Assembly: GCA_013368315.1 (NCBI GenBank)
Contig: JAACJM010000018.1
Span: 682,001-746,000 of the forward strand
DNA: 64,000 nt
Origin: Tetrapyrgos nigripes
Taxonomy: Eukaryota > Basidiomycota > Agaricomycetes > Agaricales > Campanellaceae
Reading direction: 5' to 3'
Positions 11,188 to 22,747 of this stretch are shown here, one piece after another; position 1 is the stretch's first letter; every line of letters begins with the position of its first letter. The notes beneath the pieces were generated by a model. That model was not told where the DNA came from and did not search any database. It worked only from the letters and a program-made list of their open reading frames with translations. The position numbers were made by a program, and so were the translations under genes.

Positions 11188-14100
11188 GTAAGGGGCCACT
11201 GCTTCGCATGGCAAGTTACGAGGCCTCCCCATATCAATAGCAAAGTTTCATTCTTAAGTTATTAACTACACGGCAGGTACTAACTAGTAAGTAGTATGAG
11301 CGAAATAAAGATTTGCATAAAGAAAAGAAAGAAAAGGAGGAAAATGTGACCGACATCCAAAAATCAACCACACGCTGCGAAGAAAACCAACACCGATGTC
11401 AACGTCTGATGGCCAATGTCCCATGCAAATGCCAGACGAAGATCAGAAATACACCTCAGTCCTAGTCTCTCACTACTCCGAGCTCATTCCCAACCAACCC
11501 TTCCAAACATCCATCCAACCAATCTATCCATAGGTAACATTGTACATCAAAGAAATGTCCAGGCATCCTCAGCTGTAAACATCAAAATCTATCTCTGTCA
11601 TGCACAGCGCTCAGCTCAGCGTCCTTTCTCATTCTTATCATCCTCCCAAAAAGGAAAGAAGGAAAAAGAAAGACGAATCAAAACTGAGGTGGAGACGAGA
11701 ATACCAGAACCACAACAATGACCGAAAAACACCACCAAAATATAAAACGCGAGGGCGTAATATCAGCCGCCCTCAACAAGATTTTAGATATGGCGATGGC
11801 GATGGAGAATTCTTAAGTGACTGTTTTCGTTGGATACTTTTGACAGCTTCATTGAGGCAGGTTGATAGTTTCGACATCTAAAAGTAGAGGCGGGTACAGA
11901 GAATAACATGAGACGGAAATACCGATGTGGATGTGGCCAGGAAGTAAAGAAAATATTTAGCATAGTATAACACCTCAAGTAAAAATTAAAATGGCAGACA
12001 CCCGAGGAATGAAGGGCAAGTACTATTCTATGTTTGTAATCCCGACAAGATCTGAAATATATTCTATAGTTTCGCTGACGGTTGCTCGGACTTTGCGCTG
12101 GGTACGAGTAGTGGAAGGACGAATCAGACGGGCTAGTTAGAGAGACGGGAACAAGAAACATGTGTTCGTCAGAAGCAGTTATGATGAGAAGACGAGAGAT
12201 GCACTAGATCTTTGAGAGCTTGAAATGCGAGTTGTTGAAGTTTTCCGAGCTGCCCTGTAGAAAATGTTTGTGTAAGCTCTGATAAAAAGTGGTCGGCAAA
12301 CACACCATCTCAATCACAGAAACCTGAGACGGCTTGTAGAGATATGCAACTAGCCGAGACAAATATTCTTCTAAACAAAGGGTTAGTCAAGGGTTTGATG
12401 AGAGTGGATGTGCATATGATACCTCTTGGTTGGGGTTTCAGTGTGGGTGACAGTTGAGAGAGAAAGGATAGTGGTAGTGACAGGCTGGCATGATGTCATG
12501 GTTGTCGTCAATGGGTTTTAGAACCCGGTCCAGACTGAGTCTAGGCATTCCGGTTGTCGGGAAGGTAGAGACCGCTTAATTTGAGTGAAAACAAAAAGGG
12601 GTGGGAGTTTGAACCTGTGGAAAAGATCTGGGAGGTCACTACGACATAAATTAACTGGGGTAAAAAGCCATCGCTTCGCGTGGCAAGCTACGAGGCCTGT
12701 TCAATAAAGCCAAAATTTTACTCTTATATTGACTACGCTGCAGCTGCTGAGAGAAAGAGAGCTAAAACAATGAAAGAGGATTTGAAGACAAAAATTATGA
12801 GGTTTGTACTGGATGCGAATGCAAGCTTAAGGAGTGTAGGAATAGGGCGGTGGACATTGTCGACGCTGGCAGTGAAAACGAGAGAGTCGACACGCTGCCA
12901 GCTGGCATGACGTTTGCATGACGTTGTGGTTGTCGACAAAAAGGCCTCGCGTTGGTCCGAGGAAGCCGTGAACAATGTCATGGGTCTTTGATGGTCTCGA
13001 CCGTGATTCCAGATGAGCGCCTAATGAGCGTCAACAAACAGGGGTGGGAGTTTGAACCCGTGGAAAAGATCTGGGAGGTCGCTACGACATAAATTAACTG
13101 GGGAAAGGCGCCACCGCTTCGCATGGCAAGTTACGAGGCCCTCTTCAACAAAAATTATACCAAAATTTCACTTGTATTGATGACATTGCAGCTATTTGTA
13201 AAGCAGTATGAGCAAAATAAGGTTAGATATGTGCCAAGCCATGTAGCCGATCATCAATGCAGAGCATGGACACATGGGTTGTAAACATACAACACAAAAG
13301 AAAGACGTGCCCATTGACTGGTGAAGTTCGCAGTGAGAGTATAAAACAATCATTAAGGCAGGGAAGGAGGATGGCAGTGAGAAACAAAATTGAAGATAAA
13401 GAAAGAAAGAGTGATACAAAAAGAATAGAAAAAGAGCATAAAATCGAAACCGACTCCAAAGAACATCAATATGCTAAATCTAACTCAACTCTAGCTCCAT
13501 GCCAACATCACATCACAATCATGCAGTGAAGAGCGCAGAATCCAGTCACCAAGTCACCCATCACCCAATAGAGGCTTGAGAAACCAACATCAACAACAGC
13601 AACGCCTAATGTAGGTGAAGACCAGGGGACAAGCCAATACACCAATCACAGGAATACTCCTCGCTTTTTACTACTCGTTCCTCGACCCTATCCAAAAATT
13701 CATCCGACAAGTCATTCCACTCCCGAACCGGCGAAACATGTAACACTGGTACCTCCAAATTGGGCGCAGCAAGCTGTTCGTTGGCTCTGGCGACAGTTTC
13801 CAGACTCCTCGAAGAAGCGGTAGAGTAGATGAAGGGTTCAGCTAGTTACCAGCTGCACACGTTGGGGCGAGTTCGAATTTCGCTATCTAGACCAAAGGAC
13901 CGAGAGGAGTGATGAGAGTGGAAAAGAGGTACCGGAAACCAAAGAGAGTAGTTGAGAGGGAACGGGTGTTGGTGGGATAGAGCATGCGTGGAACCATGTG
14001 CAAGGAGCGGAGGGCTGCAAGGTTAGCATGGTGGGCTGAGGAGGTACTATCGGAACTATGCGCGTAGTCGAATGCACCTGTAAAGATAACTGAGTTAGTA

Positions 14101-14568
14101 TACGTAGGCGCAGTGTAGACATATGTAGAGAAAGGGATAGAGTACACGCACCAGGCCACTGTTTCAGTTTTTTTCCGGCCATTTCTTCCAAGTATCTCTT
14201 CAAAGGTGACAGTTTCTAGCAGTCGAGGTCCTTGTTGAGCAATATATGTACTTTCCCCATTGGATCTGGTTTGCTTCTAGGAGGCATTTGAGGTGGAGAA
14301 ACATAATGAGTGGGATGAGTCGACACGCAGGCATGACGTCGTCGTTGTTGACGTCAACGGTCGTTGGACGGTCCAGACCGAGTCTAGACATTTCGGTTGT
14401 CGGGAAGGATAGAGACCGGCAATAGACTCAGCGCCTCGTGTTGGTCTGAGGAAGCTCGACCGTGATTCCAGATGAGCGCTTGATGAGCGCCAACGAACAG
14501 GGGTGGGAATTTGAACCCGTGGAAAAGATCTGGGAGGTCGCTACGACATAAATTAACTCAGCCTAAAG
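11188..14568 (+). repeat. Tandemly amplified intron-like block (three diverged units)
   Basis: Units start near 11186, 12655 and 13100, each with ACTGGGG then CGCTTCGC[AG]TGGCAAG and ACGAGGCC. They end near 12650, 13095 and 14555 with GTGGAAAAGATCTGGGAGGT followed by ACGACATAAATTAAC. Units 1 and 3 are about 1.46 kb and unit 2 is about 445 bp. The unit start equals the exon end plus donor of the F-box gene and the unit end equals the branch-site region, so the unit looks like the intron itself repeated. The body of the units is diverged, so the amplification is old. Confidence 0.65.
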
Positions 14569-15104
14569 GCCTCGTAAAATCCGTGATGGGAATTACAAGA
14601 ACAAGAACCCGTCTCTCGCTACCACGTGTACAACCCATTCCAGTTCCTTGGATCTTGAGCTGGGTCTGTGCCCGTTGGAGAGATATATGTTTGGCTCTAC
14701 CTTTTCTATGGAGGCATGTATTTGTCTTTTTCAGAGAGTCACCCCGCCATTATGTCTCCTTTGAGGCAACCTTGTCGTATTGGGAGCTCTTTTTATCCAA
14801 GGCCGTCTCATTAGATGTTGTGTTGCAGGAGGTGCCATACTGTTCCTCTCAGCAGAGCGACTTGCATCCTATTTCGGCCATGCTCCCTTTTCTCAATAGT
14901 CTTTTTCACTTTACGTTCGGGGCGGACAACTATGATTGGGACCTATTCAAATCACAAGTTAGCATACGCTCGTCCAACACTCCCAGCAACAAAGAATATG
15001 TATACGGAGTCAGGAATTAATTAAAACAGGAGACAGAGATAAGAGATATAATGCAAAAAAGAAAAGTGAAAAGGAAAGAAGACATGTACATTGAAAGTAG
15101 TAAG

Positions 15105-15620
15105 AAATTTAATCTGATCGCTCATAGGGGAATGCCTCAAACAATATCTCGACACTGCCCGTCATACCTTTTCCGATCTGCCAAGTTTTTCGCTTCGGGT
15201 GCCTACTATGGCTGAGTCTGGGCAGTATGGGATATAAAGATGAAGAAATGAATATCAGGAGGATGGGAGGAGAAGAGGATTTTAGCATATAGGTAGACTG
15301 ACGTGAATGAAAGAGGTAAATAAAAAGGCAAACGCAAAAAGAAGGCAGAGCAGGTATGAAAGAGAGAAGATACGCTAAACGAGAAGACTTCTGCCAATGC
15401 AAGGAAGAAAAACTTACCGATAAAGCGCAATCAACCGATCCAACGTATCCGTAACCTTCCCTGGGATGTACTCCAACACAATCAATAGCCTTCTCTCTGG
15501 TTGGTCAGTGACAGATTTTGATTATATACACACCATGAGGGAACGAGCGGAGTCTCGGATGAAGTCGTGGTCTTTTTCTGGGGTGAGGGGTATTAGCACT
15601 AGTGAAGACGTGGGCAATGG
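15105..15620 (-). pseudogene. Universal stress protein (UspA-like) gene remnant, copy B
   Basis: On the minus strand the order is: a short piece with D-F-I-R-D-S-A-R-S-L near 15590-15540, a GT..AG gap with acceptor CCAACCAG, then R-R-L-L-I-V-L-E-Y-I-P-G-K-V and T-L-D-R-L-I-A-L-Y-R (15500-15421). GTAAGT follows at the next base. P-D-S-A-I-V-G-T-R lies near 15222-15185. This order is the C-terminal half of the UspA fold, where V-G-T-R-G is the ATP-binding loop; here Ser replaces the last Gly. The last exon cannot be joined in frame and the N-terminal half is not found, so the gene is probably dead. It lies opposite to the F-box gene. Confidence 0.55.
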
Positions 15621-16851
15621 ATGACAAGCCAGATAGAAATAAGGGCAGGAATAAAGTATAGAGAAATGAGGAATGGTAGAAAAGGCAAGTAGGTGGGAGA
15701 AGGGACAGGTGTAGCTAGGAGACGAGAAGCTAGATTATCCACTAGACCTTCTGTCAACCTTGAAGCTGAGGCTACGGTCATCTCACTCTTTGTAACGGCT
15801 CTAAAATAGCCGTGAGAGGTGGTGAGTCAATCTGTTCTTGCTTCGTGCCCATATCTCCGAATAAACCTGTTCTATAGCAGAGAATACAAGGGTAAAGGCA
15901 ATATAGGCAACGATGAAGCGATGGTAAGAGGTAAAAGACTCAGGAAAGCGTAACCGACTGCATAGGTACTTATAGTCTGGAATAATATAACTCCGCAATC
16001 CCGAGACTATCCGATGACCCATTACACTCTTCTTCAGGGTCCCGACGATTCAGATATCCAAAGGATCCAGAGCTGGAGCTAGAGCCGGGGCCACCGGAAA
16101 CGCTCACTCTCTTATCTGTTGTGAATGTGGGTGCTTTCACTATGTACCTGACTCGCACCGTGTTTCGCTTGATTCATATGCGTCTGCTCATGTTTCGTGG
16201 CTCAGGCTCGTGTGATTTGTCTTTTATCAAGTCATCAGCTCCCAAGAATGACCACTACCCTAAGGTATTGAGTTTCCGCCTGTGAACACAGTGATATCAT
16301 GTGTGCCTTTTCACATATTCACATTAATTATTCACACATACATTTCATGCATGTATTTAATATGTGTCCCTTGTCTATGATCCTCGTCTCTACAAGGAAT
16401 TATTGCTAGTGGACAATTATGCCCTATGCCCACATTTTAGTGTACCTTACAGCTGCGCTTACAAAATAACCTAGTGTAGTCCTCATGTAGTAGACATTCA
16501 TTCATGTTCGTACTCATATCTAATGTCCAATGGGATTATTCTATAGATTTTAGTACTTAGCATACAAACACTTAGATACTTAGTAGCGCTAGGACCTCAG
16601 AACAATCCACATTGTCTCGTGCTCTTCAAGCATTTCTTCACTCCACAAGCTCTACCTCTTTGCAATCTAGGTGAGTATGGCTCTGTGTTAGAAGCCTTAC
16701 CTGTGCTGTTCTTTTCTCGTCATAATGTATGTCATATCTACACTTCCTGACACTGACAAGCCCCCACCATTCTCCTAGTGCAAGTACAAAAACGCGTCCT
16801 TCAAGGATTCTAAGCATGAGGCAGCGATCTTGCACTCATCCTTATCTCTCG
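15621..16851. other. Intergenic region upstream of the FAD oxidase
   Basis: No supported gene. The stretch 16260-16700 is AT-rich and may include the oxidase promoter. A donor-like AGGTGAGT at 16670 could mark a 5' leader intron, but no acceptor was fixed. Confidence 0.35.
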
Positions 16852-18976
16852 ATGAAGCTTCAGTTGCTCTCCCTATTTTTACTCGTGCTCCTAATCTCAA
16901 GCGCCTTTCGCCAGTATACCAAACGTATATGCAAATGTCAACCTGGTCAATGGTGCTGGCCGACAGGTTGGGAATGGGTCGCATTCCAAAGAAGACTCAG
17001 CACTCCAAACACGCTGATCAAAAATCAACGACCTATGGGCGCCGTCTGTTACCCCAAAGACCCTCTCTATGACCCGGCCTCTTGTCAATACCTCAACTCC
17101 AGCCTTCACGGTTTCGACTTTGTCTTCATGTCTTCACAGATCAACGCCACGAATTGGTACAATTACGACTCGATCATTACTCCGGGAAAAGAGATTGGAT
17201 GCCCATACTTTCCTCTTACGCCCGACTCGGTCTGTGAGCAAGGTCGCGTTCCTCCCTACGCCGTGAATGCTTCATCACCTCAGGACATTGTCGAAGCCGT
17301 CAAATTTGCCTCTTACCATAATCTGAGACTAGTTGTTAAGAACACTGGGTGCGTGATTTGTTCTCCCCTCAGCGAACTGAGTCGCTGACTATTTCATCGA
17401 AGACATGACGCAATTGGTCGTGCTTTTGGTGTCGGGGCTTTGGAAATATTCACTTACAATATGAAGGATTTGATTGTTCACAATAACTTCATTCCAAAGG
17501 GCGCACCGCGCCGTACTCCGGCAGTACCCGCCATGACCGTGGGTGCTGGTGTCGACTGGAACCAAGCTTATGCTGCTGCAGACGCTGCCGGTCGTACCAT
17601 TGCCGGTGGTCTCTCTCCCATGGGTACCGTTGGAACTGTAGGTTGGAGCCTCGGTACTGGACATAGTCTGCTTTCTTCTTCCTTTGGTCTTGGTGTCGAT
17701 AACAGCCTCGAATTCACGGTTGTCCTTCCGAATGCGTCGGTGGTCACTGTCAACGAGTATCTTACTCCTGATTTGTACTGGGCTGTGAGTCTCGTCATCA
17801 TGTCATCCTTTCCCCAAAATTCCTATAATTAACGTGAAAACATTCATCCAGATTCGTGGTGGAGGTGGACCTACCTTTGGTGTTGTCTTGAATATCACCA
17901 TCAAGCTTCACGAGACAAAAAAGTACACTGGTGCTTTCTTCGAAGGCCACTGTGACTCCGATGAGTGCTTCCTCGATCTTCTTACAACTTGGATGAAATA
18001 CCATAATGCCGTCTCGGACGCTGGTTGGAGTGGTATCTGGCGTGAGTCCTCTAGACTAAAATTACGACCAAGTTCGGCCTGACTGAGCGACTTCTTGGAC
18101 TCCAGCTGCATATAACCGTACTCTGTACCTAACCTTCGGTACTCCCTCCGATGGTGCTCCCTCCGGACAAACCATTAGTATCTTGAATGCATTCATGGAA
18201 GAAGCCAAAACCCTATCCGGCGTCAGCATCTTTGTGTCCACCTTCCGTGATTATGTCTCGTTCGAGGACTTTTGCGAGAAAAATTTGAAGGAAGATCATG
18301 ACGCCGTCGGATTCAATTTTACAGAGGTCGTCTTTGATCAGGTCCAACTCGTTACTTCTTCTTGGTTACTTCCTCGAGAAGTCACTGCTCCCGAGAATGC
18401 GGAGAAGGTGGCTAGAGCGGTAACTAGCGTCGATTCGGCTGTCGTGATACCTTTGTGCGTGTTCCTGTCGCCTCCTTCTATTAATCATCGCTAACAACCG
18501 CCTTTTTCATCCTTCGTCTATCGTTTAACTCATTCAGCCTCGTCGGCGGCGGTGTCGTCAACGAGTTTCCTAAGCAATCAACTTCGGCTGCCAACCCCGC
18601 CTGGAGAAGAACCCTCGTCGATATGACCATCGCAGAAACCGGACGCGCCTATGATGATATCAATGTCCTCCAGAAAGCCGTCCATGACGATATCGCACCC
18701 TTCCGAGCGATGGCTCCTCCCCCTTATGGTGGAATGTATCTCAACGAAGCTGATATCCTCGAGGAAGAGTGGCAAGCTGCTCAGTGGGGTGATCAGTATG
18801 CCCGTCTGCTGAAGATTAAGAGACGGATTGATCCGAAGGATCTGTTGATCGTCCGCATGGGTGTCAATTCGGAAGGGTGGGATGAGGAGATTATTTGCAA
18901 AACTATTGCGATAAACCTGGTGGCCCATGCCTTCACTAGCTTGATTGCGAGTGTGTGGTGCTTGCGGTCGTGCTGA
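16852..18976 (+). CDS. Secreted FAD-linked oxidase (BBE-like, VAO/PCMH fold)
   Basis: Exons are 16852-17348, 17403-17784, 17852-18041, 18106-18454 and 18538-18976. The introns are 54, 67, 64 and 83 bp, all GT..AG, and the joined frame is open for 618 residues. ATG 16852 gives a hydrophobic signal peptide (residues 1-18). A Cys-rich segment C-K-C-x-P-G-Q-W-C-W follows at about 28-38. The type-4 FAD-binding domain starts near 136 (S-S-P-Q-D-I-V-E-A-V) and includes N-T-G-H-D at 164-168, where the His is the usual covalent flavin site. R-G-G-G-G-P-T-F-G-V opens exon 3. The C-terminal BBE segment has Y-A-R-L-L-K-I-K-R. Fungal relatives include isoamyl alcohol oxidase-like enzymes that oxidise alcohols or sugars; the substrate here is unknown. 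No breaks were seen. The last 20 residues look unusual and may hide another intron. Confidence 0.9.
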
Positions 18977-19417
18977 TCCTCACAACTATTTTCCTTACAA
19001 TTAGTTGGTATTTACAATACAGAATCATTGTTCAGAACAGGAAAAGGTTCAGCCCTCGCCACTCACGGCCATTCCCTACAGTCTAGTAGCTTATAGCCTG
19101 GACTTGACACCTTCGTTGATGAATACCACAGCCTGTATTGCCATTTTTACCATTTTTATCATTATGTCATACAAGCATCGCTTAGAAAGGAGATGACTAC
19201 CGAGTGAGAAGTTCCTCTTGACAGTGGAATATTATCATAGCCCAGCTTACTCTAAGTCCTCCAAGCATACCTATCAGATCAAGGTATCAGCATGCTAAAC
19301 AACATGAAGGTGACTATAGAAAGACATACCTTGTATACAAGTTCCACTGTAGGACAGAGCTATCAACTTGCAAGTTAATGGAAAGCTAACCGGATCCAAA
19401 AGCGAACAAAACTCACC
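18977..19417. other. Region between oxidase and copia element 2
   Basis: No supported gene. It begins with the oxidase 3' region. From about 19200 it may be a leader from another copy of the copia family, because GGTGAGT follows the LTR on the minus strand as GGTAAGT follows the 5' LTR. Confidence 0.3.
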
Positions 19418-19652
19418 TGGGGATGTAAAAGTGCTTGTTAGAGCGATTTGTTAGAGGTTAAGAGTGATGAGTAGTAAGGGAAATCCCTATTCTTGTAGGG
19501 CAATCTACGAGCCCTTTTTATACTGTTCTAGATAGTACATGTGACTACTTATCTAAGAACTATGATGTACAGTAAGCATATCTAACTAGATTGCTATCTA
19601 ATCTATATTTAATCTAATGTTGATGGCTGCTTACTAATCCACCAATTCAACA
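19418..19652 (-). repeat. 3' LTR of copia element 2
   Basis: It is nearly identical to the outer parts of the 5' copy, with TG..CA ends on the minus strand. A purine tract AAGGGAGAG lies just before it on the minus strand (19653-19661). Confidence 0.85.
19514..19522 (-). promoter_or_regulatory. TATA-like box in copia LTR
   Basis: TATAAAAAG on the minus strand in the 3' LTR. The same box is at 25007-25015 in the 5' LTR, where it would drive the element. Confidence 0.5.
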
Positions 19653-19848
19653 CTCTCCCTTGCTAAGCTGCACATTAGTGCGCGTAAGCATAAAGGCGCT
19701 GTAAGCAGCTGAAGTTCATCTTTGTTATTAAGACATATCAATACGTTGTACCAAGGTTTAACTTGTATAGAACTGAAGTCCTAATTGTGATCTGAACTTT
19801 TCAAATTTTAGTTTGCCAAGGTGGGGTTTTTATCTCCATCTATGAACT

Positions 19849-21335
19849 TTACTCTGTTACATTGTTGTTTGTGACGTGTTCATGAATGAAGTGATACCTG
19901 ACAGCAATGTGTTTCAAACGTCTTTCTGTAACAGGATTTGATGCGATAAAGATAGATCCTTGATTATCCCCATAAATGTCGACTGTTTTCATCTTTATAT
20001 TGAGTTCTTCTAAAAGAGCTTTTATCCAGATCACTTGGCAACTACAATCACTAAGTGCCATATACTCAGCTTCGGTAGAGCTTAGTGCAGTTGTGTTTTG
20101 AGCTCTAGAGGCCCAGTAAAAAGTGGCACGGGCTAATGTTAGGAAGAAGCCAGTATGTGATCGTCGATCATTTGGATCTGATGCCCAATCAGAGTCTGTG
20201 TAGGCAGCAAGACCAGTTCCTAATGGATTTGTTTCAGTGATCTTTTTCTTGGATCTGTCGTACACTAAAGCATAGTGTCGAGTGCCAAGAAGATAACGGC
20301 AAATCCAAAGAGCTTTGTTTAAATGATCATCTGAGGGGTTTGCAGAATGTTGTGCCATTTTGGAAACTGCGAAAGTGATGTCAGGATGAGTTCCTAACAT
20401 GATGTAAAGAAGAGAACCAATGACAGTTTGGTATTTCTTCTGAAGAATGGGATTGACTGGAGAATTGTTTGTGATAGGATAGTATCCTGCAGGTAATGGG
20501 GTAGCAGAAGCTCTCGTGTTTTGCATACCACATCGTTCTAGTATCTTCTTGAGGTAGGCACATTGATCAAGATAGATTTTGTTGCCTTTCCTGACAATGT
20601 TCATCCTAAGAAATTCTTTGGCATCGCCAAGATCCCTACATTCCCATTTCTTCATAAATTTTGCTTTTAGTTTGAGAACTAGCTGTCTGTCTGCTCCACA
20701 GAATAGGGCATCATCAACGTAAACAATGGTAATGACAATGCAGTCGTTCTTATTATATATGAAGATCCGGCATCAGAGTTGATTCTTTTGAAACCAAGTT
20801 CTGCCATGGACTTATCAAGACCTTTCCACCAAGCAAGTCCAGCTTGCTTAAGTCCATATAGAGCATGGAGTAACCAGATGACTTTGTGCTCTTTTCCAGG
20901 TTCTATAAAACCTTCTGGTTGTTCCATATAGATCTCTTCTTCAAGTATGCCATAAAGATAGGCACTACGGACATCGACACCTGAGATGTGCCAATTATTG
21001 AGGGCTGCCAATGCAAAGATAAAGTGCACTGTCTCAAAGTAAACAACTGGGGAGAAGACTTGATCGAAGTCTAATCCTTCAGTCTGTGAAAAACCTTTAG
21101 TGACAAGTCTTGCCTTCTTATGACCATCAGTTTTGATGTCAAAGACCCATTGGTTTTTTATGACTTTCCTATTCTCAGGACAATCTACGAGTTGGAAAGT
21201 TCCACACCTGTGAAGTACCTCTAGTTCTTCATGGCAAGTAATTTTCCATTCCTCTTGCTCTCTATCTGGTAGGAGCGATATTTCTTGGAGTGTCCATTTG
21301 TGAGGAGATTTAGATTCAATTGTGTTATTAAGCAA
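19849..21335 (-). pseudogene. copia reverse transcriptase and RNase H (element 2)
   Basis: Two frames cover it. 21335-20679 carries the RT start: W-V-F-D-I-K near 21145, K-G-F-S-Q-T-E-G, D-V-R-S-A-Y-L-Y-G near 20970 and L-Y-G-L-K-Q-A near 20860. A one-base shift around 20740 falls just before the Y-V-D-D site. 20655-19849 carries the RT thumb and RNase H with D-S-D-W-A-S near 20190, S-S-T-E-A-E-Y-M-A-L near 20080 and G-D-N-Q-G-S near 19970. The RNase H C-terminus closely resembles that of copia element 1. The TEs differ in RT details, so they are separate insertions. Confidence 0.92.
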
Positions 21336-21934
21336 GAGATTTATTATCTGTACTCCCCCTTCCTGGCATAGTTGTGCCTGATCTTCATAAAGATCATCAT
21401 TTCCATCTGTATTAGATGCAGAATTCTCATTGTCTGATGTGGATGTTTGTGGCCTGAGACCTTCATCAGCATCTCCTGAGTCACTTTGTCCTGCAGAACT
21501 AGGACTGGGATCCTTTGGTTCTGCAGCTGCAGTCCTGTGTGGCTGGTTTAGCTGTCACCATGCCTCACATTCTCTTGCAGCTCTATCAGTGATGTGCTTA
21601 TCAGCTGCAACCTGTTGTCTGCATCGCGAGCACACTGAACATCAAGTCTCCTTTTGGAAGGTGTGTTGGTTGGTATATAGAAATGTTTGTCTTCTTCTTC
21701 ACTGAACATTTGAGGAGTATCCTCATTTGGGTCGTGTGGTATATCTTTCAATGTTATAGGTAGTCGTCTAGAGTTTGTTGTGTTTTTACTGCATCAAGGA
21801 AACAAGGTTTCATTGAATACTGCTTGTGGTGCAGTGCATAATGCATTGTTCTTTCTCATGAATAGATTGCCATGATCACCTGGTGCAGGACCAAGGTAGG
21901 TCATAAGTTCTGATTTTGAAGTGAGTTTGTTCTT
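21336..21934 (-). pseudogene. copia integrase-RT linker (element 2)
   Basis: This segment links integrase and RT. Several frames are present and none stays open. Acidic and Pro/Ser-rich pieces such as D-I-P-H-D-P-N-E-D-T-P near 21740 fit the linker of copia elements. A TTAAT-like stop cluster near 21900 suggests decay. Confidence 0.5.
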
Positions 21935-22740
21935 TCAAACTTTCTTGGGAACATAAACATAAGCTCTGCAGCCAAGTACACGTAAATGATCCATACGTGG
22001 CTTTTCTTTTTCAAGAAATTCATATGGCATTATCCAGTTATGTCGCCGCAACAGAGTGCACGTATACAGATGCACTGCATGTATTACACAAAATTCCCAC
22101 CAGCTGTCAGGAAGACACGCATGTTTGCGCATCACTTCAGCTTTATCCATGATAGTGCACATAAGGCGCTCAGCACGACCATTTTGTTGGGGGGTGTATG
22201 GTGTGCTTTGAAGGATCTTGATGCCTTTGTCTTTCAACATATCGATGAAGGCACCTTTGGTATATTCTCCCCCTGCATTGGACATCCATTGTTCGACTTT
22301 TGTCTTGTATTGGTTCTCAACCATGGTGAGTCATTGGCAAGTTGCATGAATGGGTGTTTTCTTGTTATTCAACAAAATTGCCCATGCATTAGATGTAAAG
22401 TTGTCCAAAAAGATTATCATATAATTGAATTTGTGGTATGATTCAGTGGAGAATTCTTTAAGGTCCGAATGAATTAGCTGAAAGGGACATGTAGCCCATC
22501 TTTCTGATGGTGGGTAAACTCGTGGTTTTTTTCCTTTGAGACACCCATGGCAGATTGGCGATTCTTTAGGAATGTTGAATTCTGGCCAGCCGTTGGTATG
22601 TGTTCAAAGATGTTTGAGAACATCACGAGAAGGGTGACCTGCACGTTGATGCGCCAAGTTGTAATTGATTTTGTAGATCATAGCGTCTGCCAAGGAGGCA
22701 ACATTTGTTTTGGTGTGAGGAAGATAGTAAATAGTATCTT
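21935..22740 (-). pseudogene. copia integrase (element 2)
   Basis: The core C-terminal half is in frame at 22324-21935: Q-Q-N-G-R-A-E-R holds the catalytic Glu near 22195, followed by P-D-S-W-W-E-F and G-C-R-A-Y-V. The second catalytic Asp, normally S-D-N-G-G-E, reads S-N-A-G-G-E near 22280. The upstream part (22740-22325) has several stops and only fragments of the pre-integrase region. The enzyme would be inactive. Confidence 0.8.
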
Positions 22741-22747
22741 CCAGTGA

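Larger units (their letters stand above)
9654..15020 (+). pseudogene. F-box-like protein gene, interrupted by a CACTA-like element
   Basis: Coding pieces are 9654-9679, 10928-11187 and 14569-15020. Removing the element at 9680-10924 with one TGA copy leaves an open frame from ATG 9654. It encodes the N-terminal helix with T-N-E-P-P-L-D-S-E and the F-box core R-R-L-P-F-N-V-L-G-E-I-F, as in Agaricomycete F-box-like proteins that recruit substrates to SCF ubiquitin ligases. After a predicted 3.4-kb intron, V-P-W-I-L-S-W-V-C-A-R-W-R-D-I-C matches the family's second conserved block, followed by a start of leucine-rich repeats. The frame stops at 15020 after about 245 codons, shorter than the usual 400-600, so it is also truncated. 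GTAAGG at 11188 and AAAG at 14568 keep phase 1. Confidence 0.7.

Noticed and set aside
13780..13885. tRNA-like A and B boxes (GAGTTCGAATTTC)
   Set aside because: The surrounding sequence does not fold into a cloverleaf by eye and the element lies inside the amplified intron; too weak.
16279..16660. Possible solo LTR starting TGTGAACACAG upstream of the oxidase
   Set aside because: No matching end or 5-bp duplication was found; could equally be promoter sequence.
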